64,000 nucleotides of DNA from Hymenobacter guriensis. Lineage in GTDB: Bacteria; Bacteroidota; Bacteroidia; Cytophagales; Hymenobacteraceae. Position 1 is the first letter of the stretch; each line of letters starts with the position of its first letter. The position numbers were made by a program, and so were the translations under genes. Under the pieces are notes generated by a model. It searched no databases. It was not told the origin of the DNA and saw only the letters and a list, made by a program, of their open reading frames with translations. Shown in pieces: positions 8,462 through 18,203 of the stretch. The stretch covers positions 124,001-188,000 of the forward strand of contig NZ_JADWYK010000001.1 of the NCBI RefSeq assembly GCF_015773195.1, in the 5' to 3' direction.

Positions 8462-8499
8462 AAAAGCGCCCTGCCGGACGGTTCCGGCAGGGCGCTTTT
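8462..8499. terminator. bidirectional terminator between NTF2-like gene and fabD
   Basis: Long inverted repeat with 17-bp arms (8462-8478 and 8483-8499) around a four-base loop, with a T-run on the plus strand and a shorter one on the minus strand. It lies between convergent stops. A decayed copy of this structure is found at 6847-6885. Confidence 0.9.
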
Positions 8500-8514
8500 T
8501 TTATCACCAATAAG

Positions 8515-9402
8515 TTACACGGCCGCGGAGGATACGGCGGCTTCGGGGGCAATTTTCTTGACGAGGCCTTGCAGCACTTTTCCGGGGCCGCACTCCACAA
8601 ACTCGGTGGCGCCGTCCTGCACCATGCGCTGCACACTCTGCGTCCAGCGGACGGGCGCAGTAAGCTGGCGCACCAGGTTTTCGCGAATTTCGTCGGGGTC
8701 GGTGTGGGGGGCGGCGTCCACGTTCTGGTACACCGGGCAAATGCCGGCCGAGAAGGTGGTGCGGGCAATGGCCTCGGCCAGCGCTGCCTCCGCCGACTGC
8801 ATCAGCGGGGAGTGGAAGGCGCCGCCCACGGGCAAGGGCAAAGCGCGCTTGGCGCCGGCGGCCTTCAGCTGCTCGCAGGCCCGCTCGATGCCGCGCTGGG
8901 AGCCGGACACCACCAGCTGGCCGGGGCAGTTGTAGTTGGCGGCCACCACCACGTCGCCTTCGGCTGCTATTTCCTGGCAGATGCGGGCTGTGGTGTCGTC
9001 GTCGAGGCCGAGGATAGCGGCCATGGTGCCGGGCTGCTCCTGGCAGGCCGCCTGCATGGCCTGGGCGCGCCGGGCCACCAGGCGCAGGGCATCCTCAAAC
9101 TTTAGCACCTTGGCCGCTACCAGGGCCGAGAACTCGCCCAGAGAATGGCCGGCTACCATAGCGGGGCGTAGCTCGGGCAACACGGCGGCCAGAGCTACAG
9201 AGTGCAGGAAGATGGCGGGCTGGGTGACGTCGGTGCGGCGCAGGTCGTCGTCGGAGCCCGCGAACATGATGTCAGTAAGGGAAAAGCCCAAGATATCGTT
9301 GGCCTGGAGCATAAGGCTGCGGGCCTCGGGATGCTGCTCGTACAACTCGCGGCCCATGCCGCTGAACTGGCTGCCCTGGCCAGGGAAAATAACTGCTTTC
9401 AT
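8515..9402 (-). CDS. fabD: malonyl-CoA:ACP transacylase
   Basis: FabD moves the malonyl group from malonyl-CoA to acyl carrier protein, the extender step of type II fatty acid synthesis in the cytoplasm. 295 aa, normal length. Visible motifs: the oxyanion loop GQGSQ (8-12), the nucleophile elbow GHSLGE with Ser87, and catalytic His197 in GAFHS. The start is the ATG at 9402 (MKAVIFPGQGSQ). The C-terminus (GKVLQGLVKKIAPE) is the part duplicated as a remnant at about 6.9 kb. It stands alone between two terminators. Confidence 0.97.
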   Translation of the reverse strand: MKAVIFPGQGSQFSGMGRELYEQHPEARSLMLQANDILGFSLTDIMFAGSDDDLRRTDVTQPAIFLHSVALAAVLPELRPAMVAGHSLGEFSALVAAKVLKFEDALRLVARRAQAMQAACQEQPGTMAAILGLDDDTTARICQEIAAEGDVVVAANYNCPGQLVVSGSQRGIERACEQLKAAGAKRALPLPVGGAFHSPLMQSAEAALAEAIARTTFSAGICPVYQNVDAAPHTDPDEIRENLVRQLTAPVRWTQSVQRMVQDGATEFVECGPGKVLQGLVKKIAPEAAVSSAAV

Positions 9403-9460
9403 GGAAGGAAGAATCGGAGAAAGAAAAGTGGATGGGGCGGCAAGATAGCCCAAACGCAAA

Positions 9461-9490
9461 AAAGCCCGCCGCCGGACGGCAGCGGGCTTT
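9461..9490 (-). terminator. terminator of the type B sorting-domain gene
   Basis: Hairpin with arms AAAGCCCGC (9461-9469) and GCGGGCTTT (9482-9490), followed by a T-run on the minus strand. It separates the large secreted-protein gene from fabD downstream. Confidence 0.85.
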
Positions 9491-9519
9491 GCACGAGACG
9501 GTCAGGCAGCCGCCGCAGC

Positions 9520-12429
9520 TTAGCGGGTTATTTCCACCCAGCCTTTGTAGGTTTTCTTGGTGCCCGCAAAGTCGGCGAATTCCACCTCGGCCAAGTAGTA
9601 GTAGATGCCATCTACCACCTTGCTGCTGGGCGTGTTCAGACCTTCGGACACTACCTTATCGGTGCCATTCCACTCAATCAGCGGGTTTTTGTCGCTCTCG
9701 TACACCTTGCGGCCCCAGCGGTTAAACACCGTGAACTTGGTGCGCCGGATGGGGCTGGCCACCTTCGGCCGGAACGTGTCGTTGATCCGGTCACCGTTGG
9801 GGGTGAAAATGTTGGGCAGCACGAAGAACAGGCAGGCATCGTGGCAGGCAATGTTGCTGGGTGTGCTGGTCCGCTCGTTTTTATCTACCGACACCACGTA
9901 GTAGCAGCCAGCTGGGGTAGCTAGGTTGCGGTGCACAAAGCTGCGCACCGTAGTTGAGTCGAGCAGCTTGAAATCGGTCAGGTTCTGCGACTGGGTAGGA
10001 CTGAAATAGACGCGGTAGTAGGCTATTTCGGTGCTGCAGTCGGCCGGGTTATTTTCGTCCAGCGTCCAGGTGAGCTTGTTGTTGTAGGGAGTGCTAGTGA
10101 TGTTGGGGAAGTAAGGCAGCGCTGCCAGACTGTCGCAGTTGGTTTCGAGCAGAGTGAGTATAGGCGGGCAGGGCACGGAGGCCAGCACCACGCACTTTTC
10201 CTGGCTCTTGTTCAGCAGCGGTCCGATGGGCGGCGTCTTGTATTCGCCATCAGTTTCCACGTAGTAGCAGTACTCCTGGTTTTTGCGCAGCGGAGCCGTA
10301 GCCGTGCCCTTATCCAGGTAGGTGCCGCTGGTAGCCCCCCCGGGCACGGTGGTGATGAGCGTATAGGTTGTAGCACCCTGGTCGCGGCGGTAGATGCGGG
10401 TAGGCCGCACGGTGTTGTCCCAGGGCACCTGGTACTGCCAGGTAAGGTTAATACCGTCACTCACAGCAGTGGGGGTGCCTTCCAGCCGCACCGAAGAAGC
10501 CGCGGGTGGAGCTTCCACTATTTCGTCGGTACCGCCCTGGGTTTTGCTGCTGAAGAACTCCACACGGTAGGTGAAGGCCTTTTCCTGGGTATTCAGGTTG
10601 CTGTCCACATACACTGTATCGTTCAGGTTGCGAATGGGCGCCGTAACCAGCACTGTAGGCGTGGAGTTGATACCCTCACTGCGGTAGAGGCGGTAGCCTG
10701 AGGGTGTGAAGAAGGCCCCGGAGGCCAGCACCGGCTTGGTCCACACCACTTTGATGGCGCCGTCCGTCACGCCGGTACGCTCTACCGTTACGTTGCGGAG
10801 CAGAATGGGGCGCCCTTCAATCTTGGCACAAACTTCCTGCGAAGCCAGGCTCTTGCCGCCCGCAGGCAGCGGAAACTCCGCGTAGATGCGGTAGCAGAAG
10901 GTTTTACCCCGCTCCAGGCCCCGGCCGTTATTATCATCCCGGAACTCCCGGGTGTTGGCTGCTACCTCCCCGATCTGTACATAACCAGCCGAAGCCGGGA
11001 TGCCCGGGCTGCAGGTATCCGGCTCAAAATTGCCGGGGCCTTCGCGCCGGTAGATGAGGATCCGACTGGCATTCTGGCATTCGTAGAGGTTCCAGGTGAG
11101 GTTGATGCCCAGCGCCTCGGGAGTGGCCTGCAGATTTTCGGGCGGCGGCCCTACCACGGTAATACGCCACACGCCCTGGTCAATCAGCGGCACCTCATTG
11201 TTGCCGGGGTTGTCGGAGGCCCGGAACACAATCTGGTAGGGCTGCTCAGCCACATCGGCACAGGTAGAGCGCCAGCGGAACACGCCGCTAACGGGAGCTG
11301 TGCGCTGCTTTTGCCGGAAAGTAGCCCGGAATTTCTCGTAGCCCGGCGGGGTCAGCACCGGAGTGCGAGCCAGCAGGCCCCCGAAGGCCGTCAGGTCGAT
11401 AGGGTCGCCATTGGGGTCAACCGCCCGAACCACGCCCCGGGCCGAATCACCGGCAATGATGCAGATGTCGCGCGGGAGGGTGAGAATGGGCCGCAGGTTG
11501 TCGGTGGGAGAAACGGTAATCTGCATATCCCGCAGAATTTCCCCGATCTTGACGGGGGCTGCGCCTTCTACGCGGCGCCACTCCTCCACCACGAAGGCCA
11601 CGTTGAACTCACCGGCCGTGCTGGGAGAGTTCCACACAATCTGGCCGGTAAGCACATCCTGCGTGAATATAGCCGGCCGGCCTTCCTGGGCTGCCGGAGG
11701 TCCTGCGAAGGGCACCTGCACCCCACCCGGCGACACGGTCGAAGCCTGGTCATCAGGGAGGCGGTACGCGGGTACTACCCGTGGCTCCGGGGTATTGTTT
11801 CGTACTGCGGCCACACCGCCCGGCACGTAGCGGCATTCTACCAACTTATAGGCCAGGCTGTCGCCATCGGCGTCAGAGCCGGCGGGGTTATGCAGGTACA
11901 CCTGCCGGACAGCGGCCAGATCGATAGGTGGTGCGCTTAGTACAGGTGAATGGTTGCCCTTCAGGGCAGGATCTATCAGGATTTTGGCGTAGAGGTAGAT
12001 GTTGATGTTAGCCGAAGAGCCGCCGTTAATATTCCGGATGCTGGTGTTACGATTTTCGCCGATATAATGGATAGTGTACGGACCAGGAGCATTATAAATA
12101 TGAGAGAACCGGTAGACGTTGCGGCTAACGTTATTACCCAGCGGGGTCTCGCTTTCCCGTACAATAGCATCTAAACCGCTGGATGTACCATCCCCGAAGA
12201 AGATGGTTTCTCGATCTTTATCATTCGCCGCCGCATTAGTTACTGCATACGTGACGAGCTTAAAGAAATACCGGCCGGGAATAGGGTTGGCCGTGGTGTC
12301 GGCCGTCACCTGAATGTCGCCGGCGCGCAGGTGGGTAGCCTGAGCCGGCCGGGCGCTCAGCGCCGCCAGCAGCACGAGCACCACTGCCCACAGCCGTCGC
12401 AGCTGGTCCGGAAGTACGAGTTGAGTCAT
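9520..12429 (-). CDS. giant secreted protein with type B T9SS sorting domain
   Basis: 969-aa exported protein. A signal peptide occupies about residues 1-31 (from MTQLVLPDQL, ending ...PAQA), using the ATG at 12429. The N-terminal half resembles PKD/cadherin-like adhesin modules; the middle has fibronectin type III-like segments around PPENLQATPEALGINLTW and similar GINLTWQYQVPW repeats. The C-terminus from residue 876 is a gliding-motility-type (CHU_C, type B) sorting domain with TPNGDRINDTF and FNRWGRKVYES. This predicts export by the Sec and type IX systems and attachment to the outer surface. The role (adhesion, matrix or gliding) is inferred only from this architecture. Confidence 0.88.
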   Translation of the reverse strand: MTQLVLPDQLRRLWAVVLVLLAALSARPAQATHLRAGDIQVTADTTANPIPGRYFFKLVTYAVTNAAANDKDRETIFFGDGTSSGLDAIVRESETPLGNNVSRNVYRFSHIYNAPGPYTIHYIGENRNTSIRNINGGSSANINIYLYAKILIDPALKGNHSPVLSAPPIDLAAVRQVYLHNPAGSDADGDSLAYKLVECRYVPGGVAAVRNNTPEPRVVPAYRLPDDQASTVSPGGVQVPFAGPPAAQEGRPAIFTQDVLTGQIVWNSPSTAGEFNVAFVVEEWRRVEGAAPVKIGEILRDMQITVSPTDNLRPILTLPRDICIIAGDSARGVVRAVDPNGDPIDLTAFGGLLARTPVLTPPGYEKFRATFRQKQRTAPVSGVFRWRSTCADVAEQPYQIVFRASDNPGNNEVPLIDQGVWRITVVGPPPENLQATPEALGINLTWNLYECQNASRILIYRREGPGNFEPDTCSPGIPASAGYVQIGEVAANTREFRDDNNGRGLERGKTFCYRIYAEFPLPAGGKSLASQEVCAKIEGRPILLRNVTVERTGVTDGAIKVVWTKPVLASGAFFTPSGYRLYRSEGINSTPTVLVTAPIRNLNDTVYVDSNLNTQEKAFTYRVEFFSSKTQGGTDEIVEAPPAASSVRLEGTPTAVSDGINLTWQYQVPWDNTVRPTRIYRRDQGATTYTLITTVPGGATSGTYLDKGTATAPLRKNQEYCYYVETDGEYKTPPIGPLLNKSQEKCVVLASVPCPPILTLLETNCDSLAALPYFPNITSTPYNNKLTWTLDENNPADCSTEIAYYRVYFSPTQSQNLTDFKLLDSTTVRSFVHRNLATPAGCYYVVSVDKNERTSTPSNIACHDACLFFVLPNIFTPNGDRINDTFRPKVASPIRRTKFTVFNRWGRKVYESDKNPLIEWNGTDKVVSEGLNTPSSKVVDGIYYYLAEVEFADFAGTKKTYKGWVEITR

Positions 12430-12563
12430 AGGAAGAGAATATACAGCCGGCTGGCCGTCAGCAAAGAAGGTCAAGGAAATTACGACAGAAACCTAACAAA
12501 ATTGTGCCTGATAGGGTTATCCTGAAGTCTAGCGCGTGTTACGGGAATGGCCCGGGATAGATG

Positions 12564-12571
12564 CAAACGTA
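12564..12571 (-). promoter_or_regulatory. putative -7 element for the type B protein gene
   Basis: The minus strand reads TACGTTTG, matching TAnnTTTG, about 135 bases before the start codon. A clear -33 TTG at standard spacing is not seen, so this is tentative. Confidence 0.35.
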
Positions 12572-12580
12572 CAAGGCAGA

Positions 12581-12611
12581 TTGTTTGGTACGTGGTTGGC
12601 GCCTACCTTTG
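12581..12611 (+). promoter_or_regulatory. putative sdhCAB promoter
   Basis: TTG (12581-12583), 20 bases, then TACCTTTG (12604-12611): a good match to the Bacteroidota primary sigma consensus TTG-N19-TAnnTTTG. The sdhC start codon is 40 bases further on. Confidence 0.65.
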
Positions 12612-12651
12612 GCCGGTACAACCGACCTACCCACACCCTTCAGTAGCTTCT

Positions 12652-13326
12652 ATGAGTTGGATCAGTAATACGTTTTCCAGCAGCATTGGTCGCAAAATCA
12701 TTATGTCCGTTACGGGCCTGTTTTTGTGCTCCTTTCTGGTCGTTCATTTAGTTGGCAACCTACAGCTGTTTAAAGACGATAACGGCGTGGCTTTCAATGC
12801 CTACTCCGAGTTTATGGGCCATAACCCGGTTATCCGCACCATTGAGTGGGTGCTAGTGCTGGGCTTCGGCTTTCACATTTACCAGGGCTTGGCTCTGGCA
12901 GCTAAAAACCGCGCCGCCCGCGGCAGCAGCTACGTTTCCGACCACATTGAGCAGAACAGCAAGTGGTACTCGCGCAGCATGGCGCTGCTGGGTAGCATTG
13001 TGCTGTTCTTTTTAGTAGTACACCTGTACAACTTCCTGGGTTCCCTGCGCTTCACCGATGTACCGCGCGATGCCAACGGCAACGAAGATGCCTACGGACT
13101 GGTGGTGAAAGCCTTCCGTAACCCGCTGTACGTTCTTCTCTACGTAGTGGCGCAGGTGGCATTGTGCTACCACTTGCTGCACGGCTTCCAGAGTGCCTTC
13201 CAGACGCTGGGCCTCAACCACCGCAAGTACACCCCTGCCATCAAAGTACTCGGCTTTGGCTTTTCCATCATAGTGTGCGCCCTGTTCGCCGCTATGCCCG
13301 TGTACTTCTACTTCTTCAAGTCCTAA
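12652..13326 (+). CDS. sdhC: succinate dehydrogenase / fumarate reductase cytochrome b subunit
   Basis: Membrane anchor of complex II, 224 aa, of the single-subunit diheme type (no separate SdhD is present in the operon). About five transmembrane helices are evident, with conserved histidines that could ligate two hemes: H32 (VVHLVGN), H75 (GFHIYQG), H124 (VVHLYNF), and H174/H177 (CYHLLHG). It passes electrons from the SdhAB head to menaquinone in the inner membrane. The ATG at 12652 (MSWISNTF) is chosen since upstream residues lack homology character. It is 13 bases from sdhA and behind a consensus promoter. Confidence 0.93.
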   Translation: MSWISNTFSSSIGRKIIMSVTGLFLCSFLVVHLVGNLQLFKDDNGVAFNAYSEFMGHNPVIRTIEWVLVLGFGFHIYQGLALAAKNRAARGSSYVSDHIEQNSKWYSRSMALLGSIVLFFLVVHLYNFLGSLRFTDVPRDANGNEDAYGLVVKAFRNPLYVLLYVVAQVALCYHLLHGFQSAFQTLGLNHRKYTPAIKVLGFGFSIIVCALFAAMPVYFYFFKS

Positions 13327-13339
13327 CCTCGTCCACCCG

Positions 13340-15274
13340 ATGAATCTGGATTCCAAAATTCCCGAAGGCCCCCTGGCCGAGAAGTGGGACACGCATAAGT
13401 TCAACGTTAAGCTCGTCAACCCTGCCAACAAGCGCAAGTACGACGTGATTGTGGTAGGCACGGGGCTAGCCGGCGCTTCGGCGGCGGCTTCGCTGGCCGA
13501 GCTGGGCTACAACGTAAAGGCCTTCACCTACCACGACTCGCCTCGTCGCGCGCACTCCATTGCCGCGCAAGGCGGTATCAATGCTGCCAAAAACTACCAG
13601 AACGACGGGGACTCGGTGTTCCGCCTGTTCTACGACACCATCAAGGGCGGTGACTACCGTGCCCGCGAAGCCAACGTGTACCGGCTGGCCCAGGTATCGG
13701 TAAACATCATTGACCAGTGCGTGGCCCAGGGCGTACCCTTTGCCCGTGAGTATGGTGGGTTGCTGGCTAACCGCTCTTTCGGGGGTGCGCAGGTAAGCCG
13801 CACGTTCTATGCCCGCGGCCAGACCGGGCAGCAGCTGTTGTTGGGCGCCTACTCGGCCCTGAGTCGGCAGGTGGCTTACGGCAAAGTGAAGCTCTATACC
13901 CGCTCCGAAATGCTGGACGTGGTAGTGGTAGATGGCAAAGCCCAGGGCATTGTAACGAGAAACCTGATTACCGGTGAAATCGAAAAGCACGCCGCCCACG
14001 CGGTGGTGCTGGCTACCGGCGGCTACGGCAACGTGTTTTACCTGAGCACCAACGCCAAGTACTGCAATGTAACGGCCCCGTGGCGCGCCCACAAGAAAGG
14101 CGCGCTGTTTGCCAACCCCTGCTTTACCCAGATTCACCCCACCTGCATTCCCGTATCGGGCGACTACCAGTCGAAGCTCACGCTGATGTCAGAAAGCCTG
14201 CGCAACGACGGGCGCGTGTGGGTGCCGGCCACCAAGGAAATGGCTGAGCGCCTGCGCGCCGGTCAGATTCGGGTGCAGGACATTCCTGAAGAAGAGCGTG
14301 ACTACTTCCTGGAGCGCAAATACCCCGCTTTCGGAAACCTGGTGCCGCGCGACGTAGCTTCGCGCAATGCCAAGCAGATGTGCGACGAAGGGCGCGGCGT
14401 GGGGGCCACCGGTCTGGCCGTGTACCTGGACTTTGCCGACATCATCAAGCGCACCGGCGCCGACTCGGTAGCCCAGAAGTATGGCAACCTGTTCGATATG
14501 TACGCCAAAATCACCGGCGAAAACCCCTACGAGCAGCCCATGCGCATTTATCCGGCCGTGCATTACACTATGGGCGGCCTCTGGGTAGACTACAACCTGC
14601 AAACCACCATTCCCGGCCTCTACGCCACCGGTGAGTGCAACTTCTCCGACCACGGCGCCAACCGTCTCGGTGCCTCGGCGCTGATGCAGGGTCTGGCCGA
14701 CGGCTACTTCGTAATTCCGTACACCATCGGCGACTATCTGGCGAAGACTACGCCCAAGCCGGTAACGACGGAGCACCCGGCTTTCAACGAGGCAGAAACG
14801 GCCGTACGCACCCGGATTCAGCAGCTGCTGAGTATCAATGGTACCCGCACCCCCGACGACTTCCACAAGGCGCTGGGCCATATTATGTGGGAATACTGCG
14901 GCATGGCCCGCAACGCCGAAGGGCTGCGCCACGCCAAAGCCGAGATTCAGAAGCTGCGCCGGGAGTTCTGGAGCGACCTGAAAGTAGTGGGCGTGAGCGA
15001 GGACATGAACCAGACACTGGAGAAAGCAGGCCGCGTGGCCGACTTCCTGGAGCTGGGCGAGTTGATGATAGACGACGCCTACAACCGCAACGAAAGCTGC
15101 GGCGGCCACTTCCGCGAGGAGTACCAGGACGAGTTGGGTGAGGCCAAGCGCAACGATGACGAGTACGCCTACGTGGCTGCCTGGGAGTACGTGGGCGACA
15201 ATCAGCCCGAAGTCCTGCACAAGGAAGAGCTGCAGTTCGAAAACGTCAAGCTCACGCAGCGTAGCTACAAGTAG
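13340..15274 (+). CDS. sdhA: succinate dehydrogenase / fumarate reductase flavoprotein subunit
   Basis: 644-aa catalytic subunit of complex II, oxidising succinate to fumarate in the TCA cycle on the cytoplasmic face of the membrane. FAD fold GTGLAG (40-45), the His used for covalent FAD attachment (H72 in [11 protein letters not shown]), the dicarboxylate-site blocks IHPTCIP and [10 protein letters not shown], and the C-terminal FAD element [15 protein letters not shown] are present. It belongs to the Bacteroidota / epsilon-type long SdhA that pairs with a diheme cytochrome b. The gap to sdhB (162 bases) is filled by an inverted repeat. Confidence 0.96.
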   Translation: MNLDSKIPEGPLAEKWDTHKFNVKLVNPANKRKYDVIVVGTGLAGASAAASLAELGYNVKAFTYHDSPRRAHSIAAQGGINAAKNYQNDGDSVFRLFYDTIKGGDYRAREANVYRLAQVSVNIIDQCVAQGVPFAREYGGLLANRSFGGAQVSRTFYARGQTGQQLLLGAYSALSRQVAYGKVKLYTRSEMLDVVVVDGKAQGIVTRNLITGEIEKHAAHAVVLATGGYGNVFYLSTNAKYCNVTAPWRAHKKGALFANPCFTQIHPTCIPVSGDYQSKLTLMSESLRNDGRVWVPATKEMAERLRAGQIRVQDIPEEERDYFLERKYPAFGNLVPRDVASRNAKQMCDEGRGVGATGLAVYLDFADIIKRTGADSVAQKYGNLFDMYAKITGENPYEQPMRIYPAVHYTMGGLWVDYNLQTTIPGLYATGECNFSDHGANRLGASALMQGLADGYFVIPYTIGDYLAKTTPKPVTTEHPAFNEAETAVRTRIQQLLSINGTRTPDDFHKALGHIMWEYCGMARNAEGLRHAKAEIQKLRREFWSDLKVVGVSEDMNQTLEKAGRVADFLELGELMIDDAYNRNESCGGHFREEYQDELGEAKRNDDEYAYVAAWEYVGDNQPEVLHKEELQFENVKLTQRSYK

Positions 15275-15288
15275 GGAATCAGGAATTT

Positions 15289-15419
15289 GGGGACTTAGGG
15301 ACTTGGCTGTCCTTGAGACCTCAAGAATTTCCTTCGTGTTCCTACTTACTTTTCTTTTTGAAAATCCAGGACCCGAGACAGGTTGGCCACAAACCAAGTA
15401 CCCAAGTCCCTAAGTCCCC
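15289..15419. repeat. inverted repeat in the sdhA-sdhB spacer
   Basis: Perfect 18-bp arms GGGGACTTAGGGACTTGG (15289-15306) and its complement (15402-15419), about 95 bases apart. The arms are built from tandem GGACTT-type units, and extra imperfect units flank the right arm (CCAAGTACCCAAGTCCC..., AAGTCCCCAAC). The element sits inside an operon; its transcript could fold into a long stem. Confidence 0.85.
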
Positions 15420-15436
15420 AAGTCCCCAACAATACA

Positions 15437-16222
15437 ATGGCCGGAAGTAACCCCAACGCCAAACCAATGAACCTCACCCTGAAGGTGTGGCGGCAGCAAA
15501 ACCGCACTGCCAAGGGCGGGATTGTGGATTACCAGGTAAAAGACATTTCCCCGGATATGTCGTTCCTGGAAATGCTGGATGTGCTCAACGAAGACCTGCT
15601 GCGCAAAGGCGAGGAGCCGGTGGCCTTCGACCACGACTGCCGCGAAGGTATCTGCGGCTCGTGCAACCTGTTCATCAACGGCCGGGCCCACGGCCCCGAG
15701 AAGGGCACGACCACCTGCCAGCTGCACATGCGCAAGTTCTCCGACGGTGACACCATCACCATCGAGCCCTGGCGCGCCAACGCGTTTCCCGTCAACAAAG
15801 ACCTGAGCGTGGACCGCTCGGCTTTCGACCGCATCATTCAGGCGGGCGGCTACGTGAGCGTGAATACCGGCGGCACGCCCGACGGCAACGAAATTCCGAT
15901 TCCGAAGGAAATTGCAGACCGCGCATTTGAGGCAGCTACCTGCATTGCCTGCGGTGCCTGCGTGGCGTCCTGCAAAAATGCCTCGGCTATGCTGTTCGTG
16001 TCGGCCAAGGTAAGCCAGCTGGCCTTGCTGCCCCAGGGCCAGGTAGAGCGCAAGTCCCGCGTGGAAAACATGGTAGCTCAGATGGACAAAGAAGGCTTTG
16101 GCGCCTGCACCAACATCGGATCCTGCGCCGCTGAGTGTCCCGTGGGCATTTCGCTGGAAAATATTGCCATCCTAAACCGCGAATTCCTGGCCGCCAAGGC
16201 GTCTTCGAATAACCTTGCGTAG
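15437..16222 (+). CDS. sdhB: succinate dehydrogenase / fumarate reductase iron-sulfur subunit
   Basis: 261-aa electron-transfer subunit of complex II. N-terminal ferredoxin-type domain with the 2Fe-2S ligands C68, C73, C76 and C94; C-terminal domain with the 4Fe-4S set C169, C172, C175 and the C179/C224/C230/C234 cysteines that hold the 3Fe-4S and 4Fe-4S clusters. The ATG at 15437 ([10 protein letters not shown]) follows directly on the repeat; [10 protein letters not shown] at residue 11 is an alternative start. A strong terminator at 16244 closes the operon. Confidence 0.96.
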   Translation: MAGSNPNAKPMNLTLKVWRQQNRTAKGGIVDYQVKDISPDMSFLEMLDVLNEDLLRKGEEPVAFDHDCREGICGSCNLFINGRAHGPEKGTTTCQLHMRKFSDGDTITIEPWRANAFPVNKDLSVDRSAFDRIIQAGGYVSVNTGGTPDGNEIPIPKEIADRAFEAATCIACGACVASCKNASAMLFVSAKVSQLALLPQGQVERKSRVENMVAQMDKEGFGACTNIGSCAAECPVGISLENIAILNREFLAAKASSNNLA

Positions 16223-16243
16223 CCTTCGTGGTTGAGCTATAGG

Positions 16244-16271
16244 AAAGCGAACCGGCCAACCGGTTCGCTTT
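16244..16271 (+). terminator. terminator of sdhCAB
   Basis: Perfect 12-bp arms AAAGCGAACCGG (16244-16255) and CCGGTTCGCTTT (16260-16271) with loop CCAA, followed by more T residues. It lies 21 bases after the sdhB stop codon. Confidence 0.92.
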
Positions 16272-16343
16272 TTTGTTTTTCAGAAGCACAGGCCGAAAGC
16301 TGCGTCAGAGCAGCGGCCTGCTTTCCTCTTTATACCAGGCTTT

Positions 16344-16871
16344 ATGATAACGCTGATTTCCGGCACCAACCGCCCCAACTCCCGTGCCCGGCAGGTCACC
16401 AACCTCTATGCCCAGCTGCTGACGGAGCTGGGGGCGCCGCACCAGATCCTGGACCTCGTAGCCCTGCCACCCGCCTTTCTAACCGAAGCCCTCTACCACA
16501 ATACCGGCCAGCACGAGGAGTTCAACCAGCTGGCCCGATTGGCCGAGGAGGCCGATACGCTCGTTTTTGTGGTGCCGGAGTACAACTGCTCTTTTCCGGG
16601 TGCGCTCAAAGGATTCATCGACGGCCTGCCCTACCCCGGCGGCATCCGCGGCAAGAAGGCGGCGCTGGTGGGGCTGGGCACCGGGCAGCAAGGCGGCCTG
16701 CTGGCCCTCAGCCACCTCACCGACGTGCTCATGTACCTAGGAACCATTGTGCTGCCCGCCCGCGTGCGGCTGCCCGGCATTGATGCCCACCTGACGCCGG
16801 ACGGCCAGCTTACCCAGCCCTTGCTGCTCCAACTCCTGCGCGAGCAGGCCGCCCAGGTAGCTGCCTGGTAG
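16344..16871 (+). CDS. NADPH-dependent FMN reductase family protein
   Basis: 175-aa flavodoxin-like quinone or azo reductase. The FMN phosphate loop is SGTNRPNSR (6-14), and the second family block is VPEYNCSFPGALKGFIDGL at about 74-92, where FMN reductases carry PEYN. A glycine-rich GLGTGQQGG follows. It is likely a cytoplasmic homodimer reducing quinones, metals or flavins. It is separated from sdhB by a terminator and from the following small Cys protein by 68 bases, so a functional link with the metal/redox cluster downstream is possible but not shown. Confidence 0.88.
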   Translation: MITLISGTNRPNSRARQVTNLYAQLLTELGAPHQILDLVALPPAFLTEALYHNTGQHEEFNQLARLAEEADTLVFVVPEYNCSFPGALKGFIDGLPYPGGIRGKKAALVGLGTGQQGGLLALSHLTDVLMYLGTIVLPARVRLPGIDAHLTPDGQLTQPLLLQLLREQAAQVAAW

Positions 16872-16939
16872 CCGTGCGTCTTGTTTTCTAGCGGGCGTGC
16901 GTACATTTAGCGCACCCAAAGCACCTGACAGGATTTCCC

Positions 16940-17320
16940 GTGACGCGTCTGCTGGCTTTATTTCTGACCTGCCTGATTCTGCTCCAGACGTTTAGTCGGG
17001 AGCTGCTGGTCGTGAATTACCAGCTGCAGAAGGAGCAGATTACGCGTCTGTTCTGCATCAACAAAGCCAAGCCCCGAATGCGCTGCAACGGCCGCTGCCA
17101 CCTTGCCAAGCAGCTGCGCAAAGCCACCGAAACCGAGCGAAAGGCCCCTCAGTTGGGTTTTGCCAAGCTCAAGTACGAAGTGTTGCCGCCCCTGGTCTGC
17201 TTCGTTCCCTCCCCGTTGCCGGCCTACACACCAGCGGCCAAGTTTGCAGCCAGCGTAGCCAGCTGCTACGCCTTTGCGCCGGCCTATAGCCTCCTGCATC
17301 CTCCCGCGCTACACGTCTGA
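16940..17320 (+). CDS. small exported Cys/His protein of the MbnP-MauG cluster
   Basis: 126-aa protein with an N-terminal hydrophobic segment (about 3-17, LLALFLTCLILL) that is either a signal peptide or an anchor, and a conserved-looking FCINKAKPRMRCNGRCHLAKQL block with C39, C49, C53 and H54. The CxxxCH arrangement would suit metal binding or a thiol site, but it is not a CxxCH heme site. Proteins with this NKPxMxCNGxCHLxKQL pattern recur in Bacteroidota. The start is GTG at 16940. It is the first gene of a rightward run with MbnP, two diheme peroxidases and an outer-membrane barrel. Confidence 0.65.
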   Translation: MTRLLALFLTCLILLQTFSRELLVVNYQLQKEQITRLFCINKAKPRMRCNGRCHLAKQLRKATETERKAPQLGFAKLKYEVLPPLVCFVPSPLPAYTPAAKFAASVASCYAFAPAYSLLHPPALHV

Positions 17321-17432
17321 ACTCCATTGCTTGAACCCCTGCCGGGGTTTGACAGGTTGACAGCCGCCGCTTCATTGGTAAGGGGTGGCTGCCGGCCGTG
17401 CTTTTCCGTTTTCAGCCTAACGCGCTTCTTCG

Positions 17433-18200
17433 ATGTATTTCCGTTTGTTTTCCCTTCTCAGTACTTCCCTGCTTTTTGTGGCCACACTGCTCACCAGCTG
17501 CGACGACAAGGACCCCGCACCCACCCAGCCCGGCACGCTCGACATTGAAATTGACCACCTGGTTGGCGAGCAGCCGCTGGTGCTGAACACCGGCAGCTAC
17601 ACCACGCCGGCTGGCGACCAGTTCACGGTGTCTACCTTCCGCTACTACCTCTCCAACTTCAGCCTGGGCAAAGCCGATGGCAGCACGTACCTGGTGCCGG
17701 AGAGCTACTTTCTGGTAGATGAGGCCAAGCCAGCGTCCAAAGCTTTCACGCTGGACAGCATTCCGGCCGGCGACTATACCTCCCTGAGCTTTGTTATTGG
17801 AGTAGACAGCACCCGCAACGTGTCGGGCGCTCAAACCGGCGCGCTTGACCCGATAAATAACATGTTCTGGACCTGGAACTCGGGCTATATTTACACCAAG
17901 CTGGAAGGTACCTCCCCGCAGGCGTCCAATGGCGGGCTAATCTTTCATATCGGTGGCTTCAAAACCCCCAACAACACTATCCGCACGGTTTCGCCTTCCC
18001 TGAAAGGCGCTACCATTCTGATTCGCCCAAATCGAACCCCGGCCGTGCACCTGCAAACCGATGTGCTCAAGCTGTTTTCCGGGGTGAATACCATCCGCTT
18101 CGCTACGGCTTCCGACGTGATGGGCGGCGCTAATGCAGTGCGTATAGCCGACAACCAGGCCGCCGGCATGATAACCGTGGACCACGTGCACGCCAACTAG
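17433..18200 (+). CDS. MbnP-family lipoprotein
   Basis: 255-aa lipoprotein of the MbnP family, first known from methanobactin (copper) clusters. Lipobox LLTSC places Cys23 as the lipidated residue. Family features include FRYYLSNF (69-76), the conserved MFWTWNSGY block (144-152, with W146 and W148) and FHIGGF (171-176). In characterised pairs, MbnP is modified by the diheme enzyme MbnH, which oxidises a tryptophan to kynurenine and so creates a copper site; the diheme peroxidase gene here starts 4 bases after this stop codon. Which tryptophan would be modified is inference. It likely acts in the periplasm or at the outer membrane. Confidence 0.88.
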   Translation: MYFRLFSLLSTSLLFVATLLTSCDDKDPAPTQPGTLDIEIDHLVGEQPLVLNTGSYTTPAGDQFTVSTFRYYLSNFSLGKADGSTYLVPESYFLVDEAKPASKAFTLDSIPAGDYTSLSFVIGVDSTRNVSGAQTGALDPINNMFWTWNSGYIYTKLEGTSPQASNGGLIFHIGGFKTPNNTIRTVSPSLKGATILIRPNRTPAVHLQTDVLKLFSGVNTIRFATASDVMGGANAVRIADNQAAGMITVDHVHAN

Positions 18201-18203
18201 GCA

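Noticed and set aside
8462..8499. Possible attachment site for an integrated element
   Set aside because: The hairpin and its decayed copy at 6847 fit terminators of fabD and its remnant; no integrase gene is present, so an att site cannot be claimed.
14189..15397. 402-aa frame on the minus strand
   Set aside because: Complement of sdhA; low-complexity composition, no domain pattern.
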